Below are positions 1-7,249 of a stretch of 7,880 bases of DNA, one piece after another. Under the pieces are notes generated by a model, which had not been told where the DNA came from, ran no database searches, and saw nothing but the letters and a program-made list of their open reading frames with translations. The position numbers and the translations under genes were made by a program. This DNA is from Proteobacteria bacterium UBA4457 (GTDB lineage: Bacteria > Pseudomonadota > Gammaproteobacteria > Ga0077536), in NCBI GenBank assembly GCA_002390205.1, contig DGOV01000072.1, forward strand, positions 1-7,880, given 5' to 3'. Each line of letters begins with the position of its first letter. Position 1 is the stretch's first letter.

Positions 1-519
1 ATCAAAGAACTATCTGATAAAAAGTACGAGAAACTAGTAGGCCTGAATTCTCTAGAATTAGTAATCATGTTCGTACCGATAGAACCTGCACTCGGCTTAG
101 CGGTCAGCAAAGAACCTACAATTTGGACTGATGCCAGAAAGAAACAAATCATTATCGCTGGGCCAAACACTTTGATGCTCGCTCTCTTAGTAGTAAACAA
201 CCTTTGGCAAACAGAAAAACAAACTTTGAATGCAGAAAAAATTGCTACTGACGCAGCGAGTCTATATGACAAATTTGCAGGTTTTTTAGGCGACATGGAT
301 AAAGTAGGAACAAGCCTAGAAAGCGCTCGAAAAGCGTTTGATGGTGCAAAAAACAAACTGGTCTCAGGTTCAGGAAACTTGACTACTAAAATCGAAAAGT
401 TTAAATCACTTGGCGTCAACCCTAAAAAAAGCATCGAATCAAAATGGCTGCCGGAAAGTGACTCTTCTCGAGCCCCCTCGCCCTTGCTGGACGCAAACTC
501 TCAAGAGCGCGAGTCCTAG
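1..519 (+). CDS. rmuC: RmuC-family DNA recombination protein, C-terminal part
   Basis: The frame is open from base 1, so only the last 172 residues of a gene that starts upstream are visible; an ATG at 67 lies inside the conserved domain and is not the start. Recognised by the RmuC C-terminal pattern: a hydrophobic V-I-M-F-V-P-I-E-P-A block (residues about 21-31 of the fragment), then G-P-N-T-L-M-L-A-L-L, N-L-W-Q-T-E-K, and L-Y-D-K-F-A-G-F. The E. coli protein has close counterparts of each. RmuC proteins have an N-terminal membrane anchor and coiled coil (outside the window) and a nuclease-like core; they are reported to limit recombination at inverted repeats. The tail after L-G-V-N-P is variable and rich in Ser/Pro, as in relatives. 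It ends at TAG 517-519. Family assignment is firm; the exact biochemical role is inferred from the family. Confidence 0.9.
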   Translation: MKELSDKKYEKLVGLNSLELVIMFVPIEPALGLAVSKEPTIWTDARKKQIIIAGPNTLMLALLVVNNLWQTEKQTLNAEKIATDAASLYDKFAGFLGDMDKVGTSLESARKAFDGAKNKLVSGSGNLTTKIEKFKSLGVNPKKSIESKWLPESDSSRAPSPLLDANSQERES

Positions 520-526
520 TTCGCGC
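507..526 (+). terminator. Hairpin at the 3' end of rmuC, possible weak terminator
   Basis: GCGCGA (507-512) pairs with TCGCGC (521-526). Two further G-U pairs inside close it to a CCTA tetraloop, and the rmuC stop codon sits in the loop region. No T-tract follows (the next bases are ATACTATTG), so it is not a classical intrinsic terminator. It may protect the rmuC mRNA end or act with Rho. Confidence 0.3.
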
Positions 527-608
527 ATACTATTGCTGAATCCCTGTAGGGTAACTCTTCATAATAGTCGTCATAGCTACGCTGCTGCATTATCTATATA
601 CTGGCTAT

Positions 609-638
609 TTAACAGTCAAGGTGTCAGAAACCTATAAC
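609..638 (+). promoter_or_regulatory. Candidate sigma-70 promoter for the selenoprotein gene
   Basis: TTAACA (609-614) and TATAAC (633-638) each match the -35 and -10 consensus at 5 of 6 positions, with an 18-base spacer. Transcription would begin near 645. That leaves only about 8 bases before the ATG at 653 but about 20 before the ATG at 665, consistent with 665 being the true start. Found by eye, with no experimental support. Confidence 0.4.
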
Positions 639-654
639 AGAAAAATATAAATAT

Positions 655-661
655 GGTGATC
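655..661 (+). promoter_or_regulatory. Ribosome binding site that decides the selenoprotein start
   Basis: GGTGATC is an exact match to the downstream part of the extended Shine-Dalgarno sequence (AAGGAGGTGATC). Its spacing places the ATG at 665 at the normal distance. The alternative ATG at 653 has only A-rich sequence upstream and itself overlaps this site, so 665 is preferred. Confidence 0.55.
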
Positions 662-664
662 GAT

Positions 665-1792
665 ATGACTACTTTATTGATAGATGATAAGGCTACGACT
701 TGTAATGCAAATGTAAAAAATGACGAACTCTGGATCAATCAAGAAGAGCTAGAAAAAACTACTGGGTGGTCACTAAAAGCTGAAGGGTTTTGCCAAGGAA
801 ATACTTGCATCCCTTATCCGAAAACAGAAAGGGAAAATTTCGTGCATGGAAGCGAAGTGAACGTGTCTTCATTCTGGACTCTCATGGACAAGCCAATTTT
901 ACATGATAAGTCTGGCGACACATGGATGCTTGGCACAGGTCATAAGGAAAGGTTAAGTGCGCTTAATTCTCTACAAGCCCCCAACTTCTCCTTACCTGAT
1001 TTAGAAGGCAAGCAACATACTCTTTCAGACTATAAAGGCAAAAGAGTTTTTTTGACCACCTGGTCCTCATGGTGAGGATGCAGACATGACTTGCCCGTGT
1101 GGCAGGATATGTATGAGTCAGTTAAAGATCACGATTTTATAGTTATCGCAGTCGCTCAAGAAAGTAGGGGCGAAGAAACTGCACGTGAATTTATTGAGGC
1201 TGCAGACCCGAGCTATATATGCCTTATAGACGAACAACACCAGGTCGCCGACCTATACAACATGGTGAATGTTCCTAACGCTGTTTGGATCGATGAGAAC
1301 GGCGTCATTGTGAGACCTTCAGAGACAGCAGGCTCTCACGATTCATTCCGCTCCATGAATCGTACTGATTTTTCTCAATCAGATGAGGCTTTGGCATTAG
1401 CCGCAAAGGCGCAGTCTACATATTTGGCCGCGGTCAAAGATTGGGCGATAAAAGGTTCTGAGTCAGAGCATGCTTTTAGTGAACAGGAAGCGAGAGAGCA
1501 CATTGCGCGCCCTACCCAACAAACGGCACTAGCACATGCAAGCTTCCAGCTGGGTGTATATTTGCGAAAAAATGGAAAGGAAGAAGAAGGTGATCTTTTT
1601 TTAAAGTCCGCATCTGACCTCCATCCCGACTCTTGGAATATGTTTAGGCAAGCCATGAACCTTAAAGATATCGGAGAGGTTGCTGGTTTGGCAGCTGACC
1701 AAAGCTTCTTTGACCGATTAGATGCCTTAGAGGGCAAAAGGTATTATCCGCCGCCTGATATAGCTGGCTTCCCACGAGAGCCTGGTTATTAA
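665..1792 (+). CDS. Selenocysteine-containing thioredoxin-fold (redoxin/TlpA-like) protein, UGA at 1073-1075 read as Sec
   Basis: One gene of 375 residues with an in-frame TGA as codon 137. An N-terminal region (about 1-95) carries T-G-W-S-L-K-A-E-G-F-C43-x4-C48. A redoxin/thioredoxin fold follows (about 97-225): A-P-N-F-S-L-P-D-L-E-G-K, strand G-K-R-V-F-L-T-T-W, active site W-S-S-W-Sec137-G-C139-R, then D-L-P-V-W-Q and V-N-V-P204 (cis-Pro)-N-A-V-W-I-D. The C-terminal part (about 235-375) is helical and TPR-like (F-Q-L-G-V-Y-L-R-K-N-G) and ends Y-Y-P-P-P-D-I-A-G-F-P. From memory, related proteins have W-A-S-W-C-G-C-R at the active site, so the TGA replaces exactly the first catalytic Cys. Frame and homology continue without a shift, and a SECIS-like hairpin follows. 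No signal peptide or membrane segment is evident, so it is probably cytoplasmic. Likely a thiol/selenol oxidoreductase or peroxidase; substrate unknown. A standard caller would report two genes (653-1075, and a TTG-started 1091-1792). The alternative is a nonsense mutation or sequencing error. Confidence 0.85.
1084..1112 (+). promoter_or_regulatory. Bacterial SECIS element (selenocysteine insertion hairpin)
   Basis: The stem pairs ACATG (1084-1088) with TATGT (1108-1112), including one G-U, then has a single A x A mismatch (1089/1107), then pairs CTTGCC (1090-1095) with GGCAGG (1101-1106), including one U-G. That is 11 pairs closed by the five-base loop CGTGT (1096-1100). The loop begins 20 bases after the TGA and has G and U at its second and third positions. 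This fits the bacterial SECIS rules as I know them: a small apical loop with a G among its first two bases, some 16-37 bases after UGA, inside the coding region. It would be bound by SelB with GTP and Sec-tRNA. Folded by eye. Confidence 0.75.
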
Positions 1793-1844
1793 AAATAATA
1801 CTCATTGACCAAAATAAACTTCCAGACAAAAGGGTAGTGAAACC

Positions 1845-2831
1845 ATGGGACTGTTAGTAGATGGAGTGTGGACCGACCAATGGTATGACACCAAGTCCAC
1901 AGCTGGTCGATTCGAACGTCCACAAAGTTCATTACGAAATTGGGTTACTAAAGATGGCTCGGCTGGAATAACAGGGATTTCAGGATATAAGGCTGAAATT
2001 AGCCGGTATCACTTATATATTTCCCTGGCCTGCCCTTGGGCCCACCGAACTCTAATTTTCCGCAAACTTAAAGGCTTGGAAGCTTTCATTGATATCTCAG
2101 TGGTCCATTGGCTAATGGAAGAAAACGGATGGACTTTTAAAGAAGGACCAGGTGTCATCCCTGATAGCATTAACCATGCACAATTTATGCATCAGGTTTA
2201 CACAAAAGCGAACCCTGACTACACAGGACGTGTCACTGTTCCTGTTTTGTGGGATAAGGAAACATCTAGTATTGTCTCCAACGAGTCCTCAGACATCATT
2301 CAAATGCTAAATAGCTCTTTTGACTCTGTAGGAGCATCTCCAGGCGATTTCTATCCTACCGATCTAGTGACCGAGATGAACCAAGTCAATGAAAGAATCT
2401 ATAATACGTTCAACAACGGCGTCTATAAATGTGGCTTCGCCACAAGCCAAAAAGCTTACCAAAATGCCCTTGATGAACTATTCAAAACAATGGATTGGAT
2501 GGAAGACAGACTCTCTCAAGGAAGATATTTACTCGGCAACGTCATAACAGCGTCTGACTGGCGAGCCTTTCCCACTCTCTGTCGCTTCGATGCGATATAT
2601 CACGCCCACTTCAAGTGTTCAAAGAAACGGCTCATCGACTACCCAAACTTATGGGACTACACACGCGATCTCTACCAAACGTCTGGAATCTCAGGGACTT
2701 TTGATATGGAACATGCCCGCAAGCACTACTACCTCAGTCATACCCAGATAAACCCAACAGCAATAATACCAGAGCTTCTCTCGAATGCGGACTTTTCAGC
2801 GCCTCATACTCGTTTAAAAAAATACGACTGA
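1845..2831 (+). CDS. yqjG: Glutathionyl-hydroquinone reductase (Xi-class glutathione transferase, YqjG/ECM4 family)
   Basis: 328 residues, full length for the family. The N-terminal thioredoxin-like domain carries the signature S-L-A-C63-P-W-A-H-R-T-L-I; Cys63 (codon 2031-2033, an ordinary TGC) is the catalytic residue that takes glutathione off glutathionyl-hydroquinones. V-T-V-P-V-L-W-D and the glutathione-binding V-S-N-E-S-S-D-I-I follow. The all-helical C-terminal domain has Y-N-T-F-N-N-G-V-Y-K-C-G-F-A and Y-P-N-L-W-D-Y-T-R-D-L-Y-Q, both typical of the Xi class. The reaction is GSH-dependent reduction of GS-hydroquinones to hydroquinone and GSSG, in the cytoplasm. The start ATG has AGGGTAGTGA just upstream. 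It lies 52 bases after the selenoprotein gene with no obvious terminator or strong promoter between, so co-transcription is plausible but unproven. The stop is TGA, showing that UGA terminates here without a SECIS. Confidence 0.92.
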   Translation: MGLLVDGVWTDQWYDTKSTAGRFERPQSSLRNWVTKDGSAGITGISGYKAEISRYHLYISLACPWAHRTLIFRKLKGLEAFIDISVVHWLMEENGWTFKEGPGVIPDSINHAQFMHQVYTKANPDYTGRVTVPVLWDKETSSIVSNESSDIIQMLNSSFDSVGASPGDFYPTDLVTEMNQVNERIYNTFNNGVYKCGFATSQKAYQNALDELFKTMDWMEDRLSQGRYLLGNVITASDWRAFPTLCRFDAIYHAHFKCSKKRLIDYPNLWDYTRDLYQTSGISGTFDMEHARKHYYLSHTQINPTAIIPELLSNADFSAPHTRLKKYD

Positions 2832-2837
2832 AACTCC

Positions 2838-5714
2838 CTAACCGCCTACCATGTAACTCTCTATAGGTGGACAAGAACACACCAACGAACGATCACCTGC
2901 AGCATTATCAATACGACCAACTGTAGGCCAGTACTTCGAGACGCTCATCTCTCCGTTCGGAAATGCCGCCTGTTTCCTAGTATATGGATGAGTCCATGTA
3001 TCTGCCATAAGGTATTCTGCTGTGTGCGGGGCATTTACTAGAGGATTATCGTTATTCGGCCATTCTCCACTTGCGATTTTCTCAGTCTCACCTGCTATCA
3101 GAATCATTGCTTCACAAAATCGATCGATCTCTTCTAACGGTTCAGACTCAGTCGGCTCCACCATAAATGTCTGGGCTACGGGCCAAGACATCGTCGGGCT
3201 ATGAAACCCATAGTCCATTAAACGTTTCGCAACATCATCGACAGTGATTTTCGCTTTTGACTGGATCTTACGAGTGTCTATGATGCATTCGTGCGCAACT
3301 AGTCCATTACTACCAGTGAATAAAATATCAAAATGGTTGCTCAGTTTTTTCGCAATATAATTGGCCGATAAAATAGATACTTGGGTCGCCTTCGTCAGTC
3401 CACTACCACCCATCATCGCAATGTACGCCCAAGAAATGGGAAGTATTGAGGCGGAGCCCCATGGTGCAGATGAGATAGGCCCAATACCCATTCCCTCCGA
3501 GGTCAACAGTGAAAGAGGCGTAGTTGGTAGAAACGGGCATAAATGATTCGCGACAGCAATCGGCCCAACCCCAGGACCACCGCCACCGTGAGGTATGCAG
3601 AAGGTCTTATGGAGATTAAGGTGCATGACGTCTGGTCCAAAATGTCCGGGCAAACAAATCCCAACCATCGCCTGCAAATTAGCGCCATCCATATATACTT
3701 GTCCACCAGCATCATGCACAATCTGGCAGATCTCACGTATCCCTTCTTCAAAGACACCATGTGTAGAGGGGTAAGTAACCATTATTGCTGCCAATTTTCT
3801 CTTGTGAAGGGCTACCTTCTCCCTGAGATCTGAGAGATTCACGTCGCCATCTGCATCGCATTCCACAATGACCACTTTCATATTGCTCATAACCGCGCTA
3901 GCTGGATTAGTTCCGTGAGCACTCGATGGAATCAAACAAACATCCCTATCATCTTCTCCTCTAGACTTATGGTACGCCCGAATAGTCAAAAGACCCGCGT
4001 ACTCTCCTTGAGAACCCGCATTAGGCTGCAATGAAATGCCCGAAAAACCGGTAATTTGGCACAACTTATTTTCAAGATCGGCTATTAGCTCTTGATAACC
4101 TTCTGTTTGATTCAAAGGTGCAAAAGGATGGACTTTAGAAAATCCTGCCCAAGTAATCGGCATCATTTCGCTAGCAGCATTTAGCTTCATCGTGCAGGAA
4201 CCTAAAGGGATCATCGCACGGTTAAGGGCTAAGTCTTTTTCCTCTAAAACTCGCATATAGCGCATCATGGCTGTCTCAGAGTGATATTTGTTGAAAATAG
4301 GATGCGTCAAAATCGCGCTCTGTCTGACTAGCGCATGGGGGATGCCCTCTGAAGCTGACAAATTGCAATTTACCAGCGGTTCTTCTCTTGAGACCCGATT
4401 AATTATGACTTTCACTAATTCTTTGATGTCATCAAAAGTGGTCGTTTCATTTACTGACAAACCTACTGCTTCTGCTCCTATAACCCTTAGGTTATAACCC
4501 TTATCCATTGCCCTCTTATGAACAGCTTCAGCACCGAGTGTATCAAAAACGATAGTATCGAAAAAAGATGTATTTCTGACCGAAACACCCGCCTCTCTTA
4601 GCTGGGAAACCAGAATTTTAAGCATTAGGTGTATCCGTTGGGCAATTTGCTCTAGACCCTTTGGACCATGATAGACACAATACATGCTTGCGACATTAGC
4701 CAAGAGCACTTGCGCGGTGCAAATGTTAGAAGTAGCTTTCTCACGGCGTATGTGTTGTTCGCGAGTCTGCAGCGCCATTCGAAAAGCTACTTTCCCATCT
4801 TTATCCGAAGAGACTCCTATAACTCTTCCAGGTATTTGACGCTTGTACTCTTCCCTACACGCCATAAATGCGGCATGCGGCCCTCCAAAACCGAGAGGTA
4901 CGCCAAAACGCTGGGTCGATCCGACGACGATATCTGCCCCCCATTCTCCAGGAGGGCTTAAGAGGACTAGTGCCATGGGATCTGCAGCTACGGCTAAAAG
5001 ACCCCCTGCTTTGTGAAGACACTCAGCGACTTCTCGATAATCGTGAATTTCACCATCAACGTTTGGATATTGCAAAAGAGCACCGAAAACATCGAGTTTT
5101 TCAAGATCCGTCAAGGGATCACCTATATGAACATCAATTCCTAAGGGCTCGGCTCGCGTCAACACAACGGCTATAGTTTGCGGCAAACAATCTACCGCTA
5201 CAAAAAAGCACTTACTCTTACTTTTACCCACTCTCATCATCAAAGTCATGGCTTCAGCCGCCGCCGTACCCTCATCAAGAAGAGATGCATTGGCCATCGG
5301 CATTGCCGTTAAATCCATCACTACTTGCTGAAAGTTCAAAAGCGCCTCGAGCCGACCTTGTGATATTTCTGCCTGATAGGGGGTGTAAGCCGTATACCAA
5401 CCCGGATTTTCAAGTAGATTCCTCAGAATAACACTTGGGGTATGCGTATCATGATAACCGAGGCCAATTAGAGACTTCATAGAGATGTTCTTAGCTGACA
5501 TCTTTTGCAAAGCACAAAGAGCTTGAGCCTCCGACATTGAGCCAAAATTAAGAGCATTATCGACTCTAATATTATCTGGGATAGTAAGACTCATTAGTTG
5601 GTCAATACTTTCAAACCCTAAAGTCTCAAGCATATATGCAATATCTTTGTCTGATGGCCCTATGTGCCGGGACACAAATTCGTTACTGCAATCGAGCGCT
5701 GCTATAGACTTCAT
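2838..5714 (-). CDS. gcvP: Glycine dehydrogenase (decarboxylating), P protein of the glycine cleavage system
   Basis: 958 residues from the ATG at 5714, close to E. coli GcvP (957). It is a single fused polypeptide rather than the split P1/P2 form. The PLP-dependent enzyme decarboxylates glycine and passes aminomethyl to the lipoyl arm of GcvH. Motifs in order: S-R-H-I-G-P (near 13); T-A-Y-T-P-Y-Q-A-E-I-S-Q-G-R-L-E; L-L-D-E-G-T-A-A-A-E-A-M; M-I-P-L-G-S-C-T-M-K-L-N-A; and the PLP site H-L-N-L-H-K703-T-F-C-I-P-H followed by G-G-G-G-P-G. The C-terminus has the usual L-V-C-S-C-P-P-I, then a short V-G-G tail. A GTG at 5720 could start the protein two residues earlier and overlap the gcvH TGA. The ATG is preferred because GAAGAG precedes it at suitable spacing, but the choice hardly matters. 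Either way gcvP is translationally coupled to gcvH. It ends in TAG, 6 bases from the convergent reductase gene. Confidence 0.97.
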   Translation of the reverse strand: MKSIAALDCSNEFVSRHIGPSDKDIAYMLETLGFESIDQLMSLTIPDNIRVDNALNFGSMSEAQALCALQKMSAKNISMKSLIGLGYHDTHTPSVILRNLLENPGWYTAYTPYQAEISQGRLEALLNFQQVVMDLTAMPMANASLLDEGTAAAEAMTLMMRVGKSKSKCFFVAVDCLPQTIAVVLTRAEPLGIDVHIGDPLTDLEKLDVFGALLQYPNVDGEIHDYREVAECLHKAGGLLAVAADPMALVLLSPPGEWGADIVVGSTQRFGVPLGFGGPHAAFMACREEYKRQIPGRVIGVSSDKDGKVAFRMALQTREQHIRREKATSNICTAQVLLANVASMYCVYHGPKGLEQIAQRIHLMLKILVSQLREAGVSVRNTSFFDTIVFDTLGAEAVHKRAMDKGYNLRVIGAEAVGLSVNETTTFDDIKELVKVIINRVSREEPLVNCNLSASEGIPHALVRQSAILTHPIFNKYHSETAMMRYMRVLEEKDLALNRAMIPLGSCTMKLNAASEMMPITWAGFSKVHPFAPLNQTEGYQELIADLENKLCQITGFSGISLQPNAGSQGEYAGLLTIRAYHKSRGEDDRDVCLIPSSAHGTNPASAVMSNMKVVIVECDADGDVNLSDLREKVALHKRKLAAIMVTYPSTHGVFEEGIREICQIVHDAGGQVYMDGANLQAMVGICLPGHFGPDVMHLNLHKTFCIPHGGGGPGVGPIAVANHLCPFLPTTPLSLLTSEGMGIGPISSAPWGSASILPISWAYIAMMGGSGLTKATQVSILSANYIAKKLSNHFDILFTGSNGLVAHECIIDTRKIQSKAKITVDDVAKRLMDYGFHSPTMSWPVAQTFMVEPTESEPLEEIDRFCEAMILIAGETEKIASGEWPNNDNPLVNAPHTAEYLMADTWTHPYTRKQAAFPNGEMSVSKYWPTVGRIDNAAGDRSLVCSCPPIESYMVGG

Positions 5715-5716
5715 GT

Positions 5717-6094
5717 TCACTCTTCACCCGCCAAAAGAAAAGTTTCATATGCTTCACTGTCCATTAATTCTGAGAGGCTCGCGAAATCAGAGATCTCTAA
5801 TCTATAAAACCAGCCTTCTTCTTCCGCACTTTGATTAATAACTTGGGGGTTAGAATCCAAAACCTCATTTATTTCTATGACTCGCCCAGAACAAGGGGCG
5901 AGTACTTCGCTAGCTGCTTTGACTGACTCAATGACACAAATTTCATCTCCCTGTCCAACTATGTCTCCTACTTGCGGCAGCTCCACAAAAACAATATCTC
6001 CTAGCTCCTCTTGTGCATGATTAGAGATACCAACAGTCCCAATGTTTCCATCAATGACAAGCCATTCGTGATCTTTAGAGTATTTTATGCTCAT
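5717..6094 (-). CDS. gcvH: Glycine cleavage system H protein (lipoyl carrier)
   Basis: 125 residues, normal for the family. It carries the aminomethyl group from GcvP to GcvT and is reoxidised by dihydrolipoamide dehydrogenase. It opens with Y-S-K-D-H-E-W, then V-G-I-S-N-H-A-Q-E-E-L-G-D-I-V-F-V-E-L-P. The lipoylation site is V-I-E-S-V-K59-A-A-S-E-V, with Lys59 expected to bear the lipoyl group. AGGA sits 5 bases before the ATG. The gene begins 20 bases after the gcvT stop and ends in TGA 2 bases before the gcvP ATG (or overlapping its alternative GTG). No anomaly seen. Confidence 0.97.
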   Translation of the reverse strand: MSIKYSKDHEWLVIDGNIGTVGISNHAQEELGDIVFVELPQVGDIVGQGDEICVIESVKAASEVLAPCSGRVIEINEVLDSNPQVINQSAEEEGWFYRLEISDFASLSELMDSEAYETFLLAGEE

Positions 6095-6114
6095 AAAATT
6101 CCTTTTTGATGCAG

Positions 6115-7221
6115 CTAAAAATAATAATGACGGGGATGGAAAGGTATCTTAGTAACTTTCCCTTCAACCATCTTCCCTCTGATAGAAAGTAGAATGCCAG
6201 TCCCTTCATCGGAGTGTTCTGATGCAACATAGCCCATAGCTATTGACTGGCCTACGCTAGGGCCATACCCGCCTGATGTCACCTTCCCAACTACATCACC
6301 TCCCTCAGTATAAATTTCCACACCTTCTCTAGCAGGCGATCGACCTAAAGGGAAAATCCCTACTCTTTTTTTGGGTGGGCCTAACAAAATATCCTTAAGA
6401 ACTCGCTCCGAACCCAAAAAGTCACCCGACTCGCGACGATGCCTCGGAATAGTCCAACCTAGTCCAGCTTCAATAGGAGACGTATATTCATCCAAGTCCT
6501 TTCCATAAAGACACAACCCAGCCTCCAGTCTCAGAGTATCTCTAGCACCCAACCCCGCAAGTTTTACAGCATCTGAAGAAATTATCGACTCCGCGACAGT
6601 CGCCACAGAACGATTAGGGATAGACAACTCATAGCCGTCCTCGCCTGTGTACCCACAACGGCTCAATCCTACTGGGATGTTCCCAACCGCGCTGATAGCC
6701 GACGACATGAAAGGCATACGATCAGCTTCACTGCACCCCAGCCGATCTAGAACTATTGAGGCATAAGGACCCTGCAACGCTAACAGACTATGATCTTCTA
6801 ATACTTCTAAAGTAGCCTCGCCGGCTAAGGCATCTGCGATCGTAGGAAAATCAATATGTTTACGAGAAGCGTTGACCACTATGCCTAGCTTATCGCCCCA
6901 ATTAGTCACAATCAGGTCATCAGTAATGCCCCCGAAACCATTCATCAAGAAACTATAGCGAGACTGCCCTTCTCTCAGTCCTTGAATGTCTCCCGGCACA
7001 ATGGCTTCTAACAAGGCGGCGGCACGATCCCCATGAATCCAAGCTTGGCCCATATGAGACACGTCAAATAACCCTGCCTTACAACGAGTGTGCAGATGTT
7101 CGCCTAAAATACCAAGAGAGTATTGGAGCGGCATTGAATAACCCGCAAACGGCACCATTTTAGATCCGTGCGCCTCATGCATCTCATTCAGAGGTAATAG
7201 ATTTACGGGGTCTTTACTCAT
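6115..7221 (-). CDS. gcvT: Aminomethyltransferase, T protein of the glycine cleavage system
   Basis: 368 residues from the ATG at 7221 (E. coli GcvT is 364). It releases ammonia from the aminomethyl-lipoyl arm of GcvH and makes 5,10-methylene-tetrahydrofolate. Signatures: P-F-A-G-Y-S-M-P-L-Q-Y; L-F-D-V-S-H-M-G-Q near residue 55; G-G-I-T-D-D-L-I-V, which carries the conserved Asp of the folate site; G-Y-T-G-E-D-G-Y-E; and L-E-A-G-L-C-L-Y-G. An in-frame TTG at 7251 would add ten residues with no family similarity. The ATG has GAG 7 bases upstream and begins directly with the conserved region, so it is preferred. It is the first gene of gcvT-gcvH-gcvP and lies behind a tandem glycine riboswitch, so expression should rise with glycine. 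Confidence 0.97.
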   Translation of the reverse strand: MSKDPVNLLPLNEMHEAHGSKMVPFAGYSMPLQYSLGILGEHLHTRCKAGLFDVSHMGQAWIHGDRAAALLEAIVPGDIQGLREGQSRYSFLMNGFGGITDDLIVTNWGDKLGIVVNASRKHIDFPTIADALAGEATLEVLEDHSLLALQGPYASIVLDRLGCSEADRMPFMSSAISAVGNIPVGLSRCGYTGEDGYELSIPNRSVATVAESIISSDAVKLAGLGARDTLRLEAGLCLYGKDLDEYTSPIEAGLGWTIPRHRRESGDFLGSERVLKDILLGPPKKRVGIFPLGRSPAREGVEIYTEGGDVVGKVTSGGYGPSVGQSIAMGYVASEHSDEGTGILLSIRGKMVEGKVTKIPFHPRHYYF

Positions 7222-7232
7222 TTTTTTCTCGA

Positions 7233-7241
7233 TTTCCAGAG
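7233..7241 (-). repeat. Copy of the aptamer 2 P1 strand next to the gcvT start
   Basis: The minus-strand 9-mer CTCTGGAAA occurs here, 11 bases before the gcvT ATG, and also at 7379-7387, where it provides the 5' strand of P1 and start of P2 in glycine aptamer 2. The P1 3' strand CAGAG (7296-7300) can therefore pair with either copy. This gives a simple exclusive choice between a closed aptamer and a duplex beside the gcvT ribosome binding site. The repeat is seen directly; the switching role is inferred. Confidence 0.45.
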
Positions 7242-7249
7242 TGCACACC

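Noticed and set aside
410..637. Plus-strand ORF of 75 codons
   Set aside because: It overlaps the 3' part of rmuC in another frame, has no recognisable protein features, and covers the hairpin and spacer; it is a shadow.
653..664. Earlier ATG at 653 as the selenoprotein start
   Set aside because: It would leave almost no leader after the candidate promoter and has no Shine-Dalgarno sequence; the ATG at 665 has GGTGATC at proper spacing.
1073..1075. UGA read as tryptophan (alternative genetic code) or a plain pseudogene
   Set aside because: TGA ends the reductase and gcvH genes in this window, and the conserved residue at this site is Cys, not Trp. A pseudogene is not excluded, but no other damage is seen and a SECIS-like hairpin is present.
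1375..1737. Minus-strand ORF of 120 codons
   Set aside because: Antisense shadow of the selenoprotein C-terminal region, with low-complexity composition and no family signature.
1091..1792. Separate gene starting at the TTG at 1091
   Set aside because: It would start in the middle of a thioredoxin fold just after the catalytic motif, has no ribosome binding site, and is in frame with the upstream half.
4868..5176. Plus-strand ORFs inside gcvP (this and several others between 3022 and 5838)
   Set aside because: All lie antisense to a well-conserved gcvP/gcvH coding sequence and have no recognisable domains.
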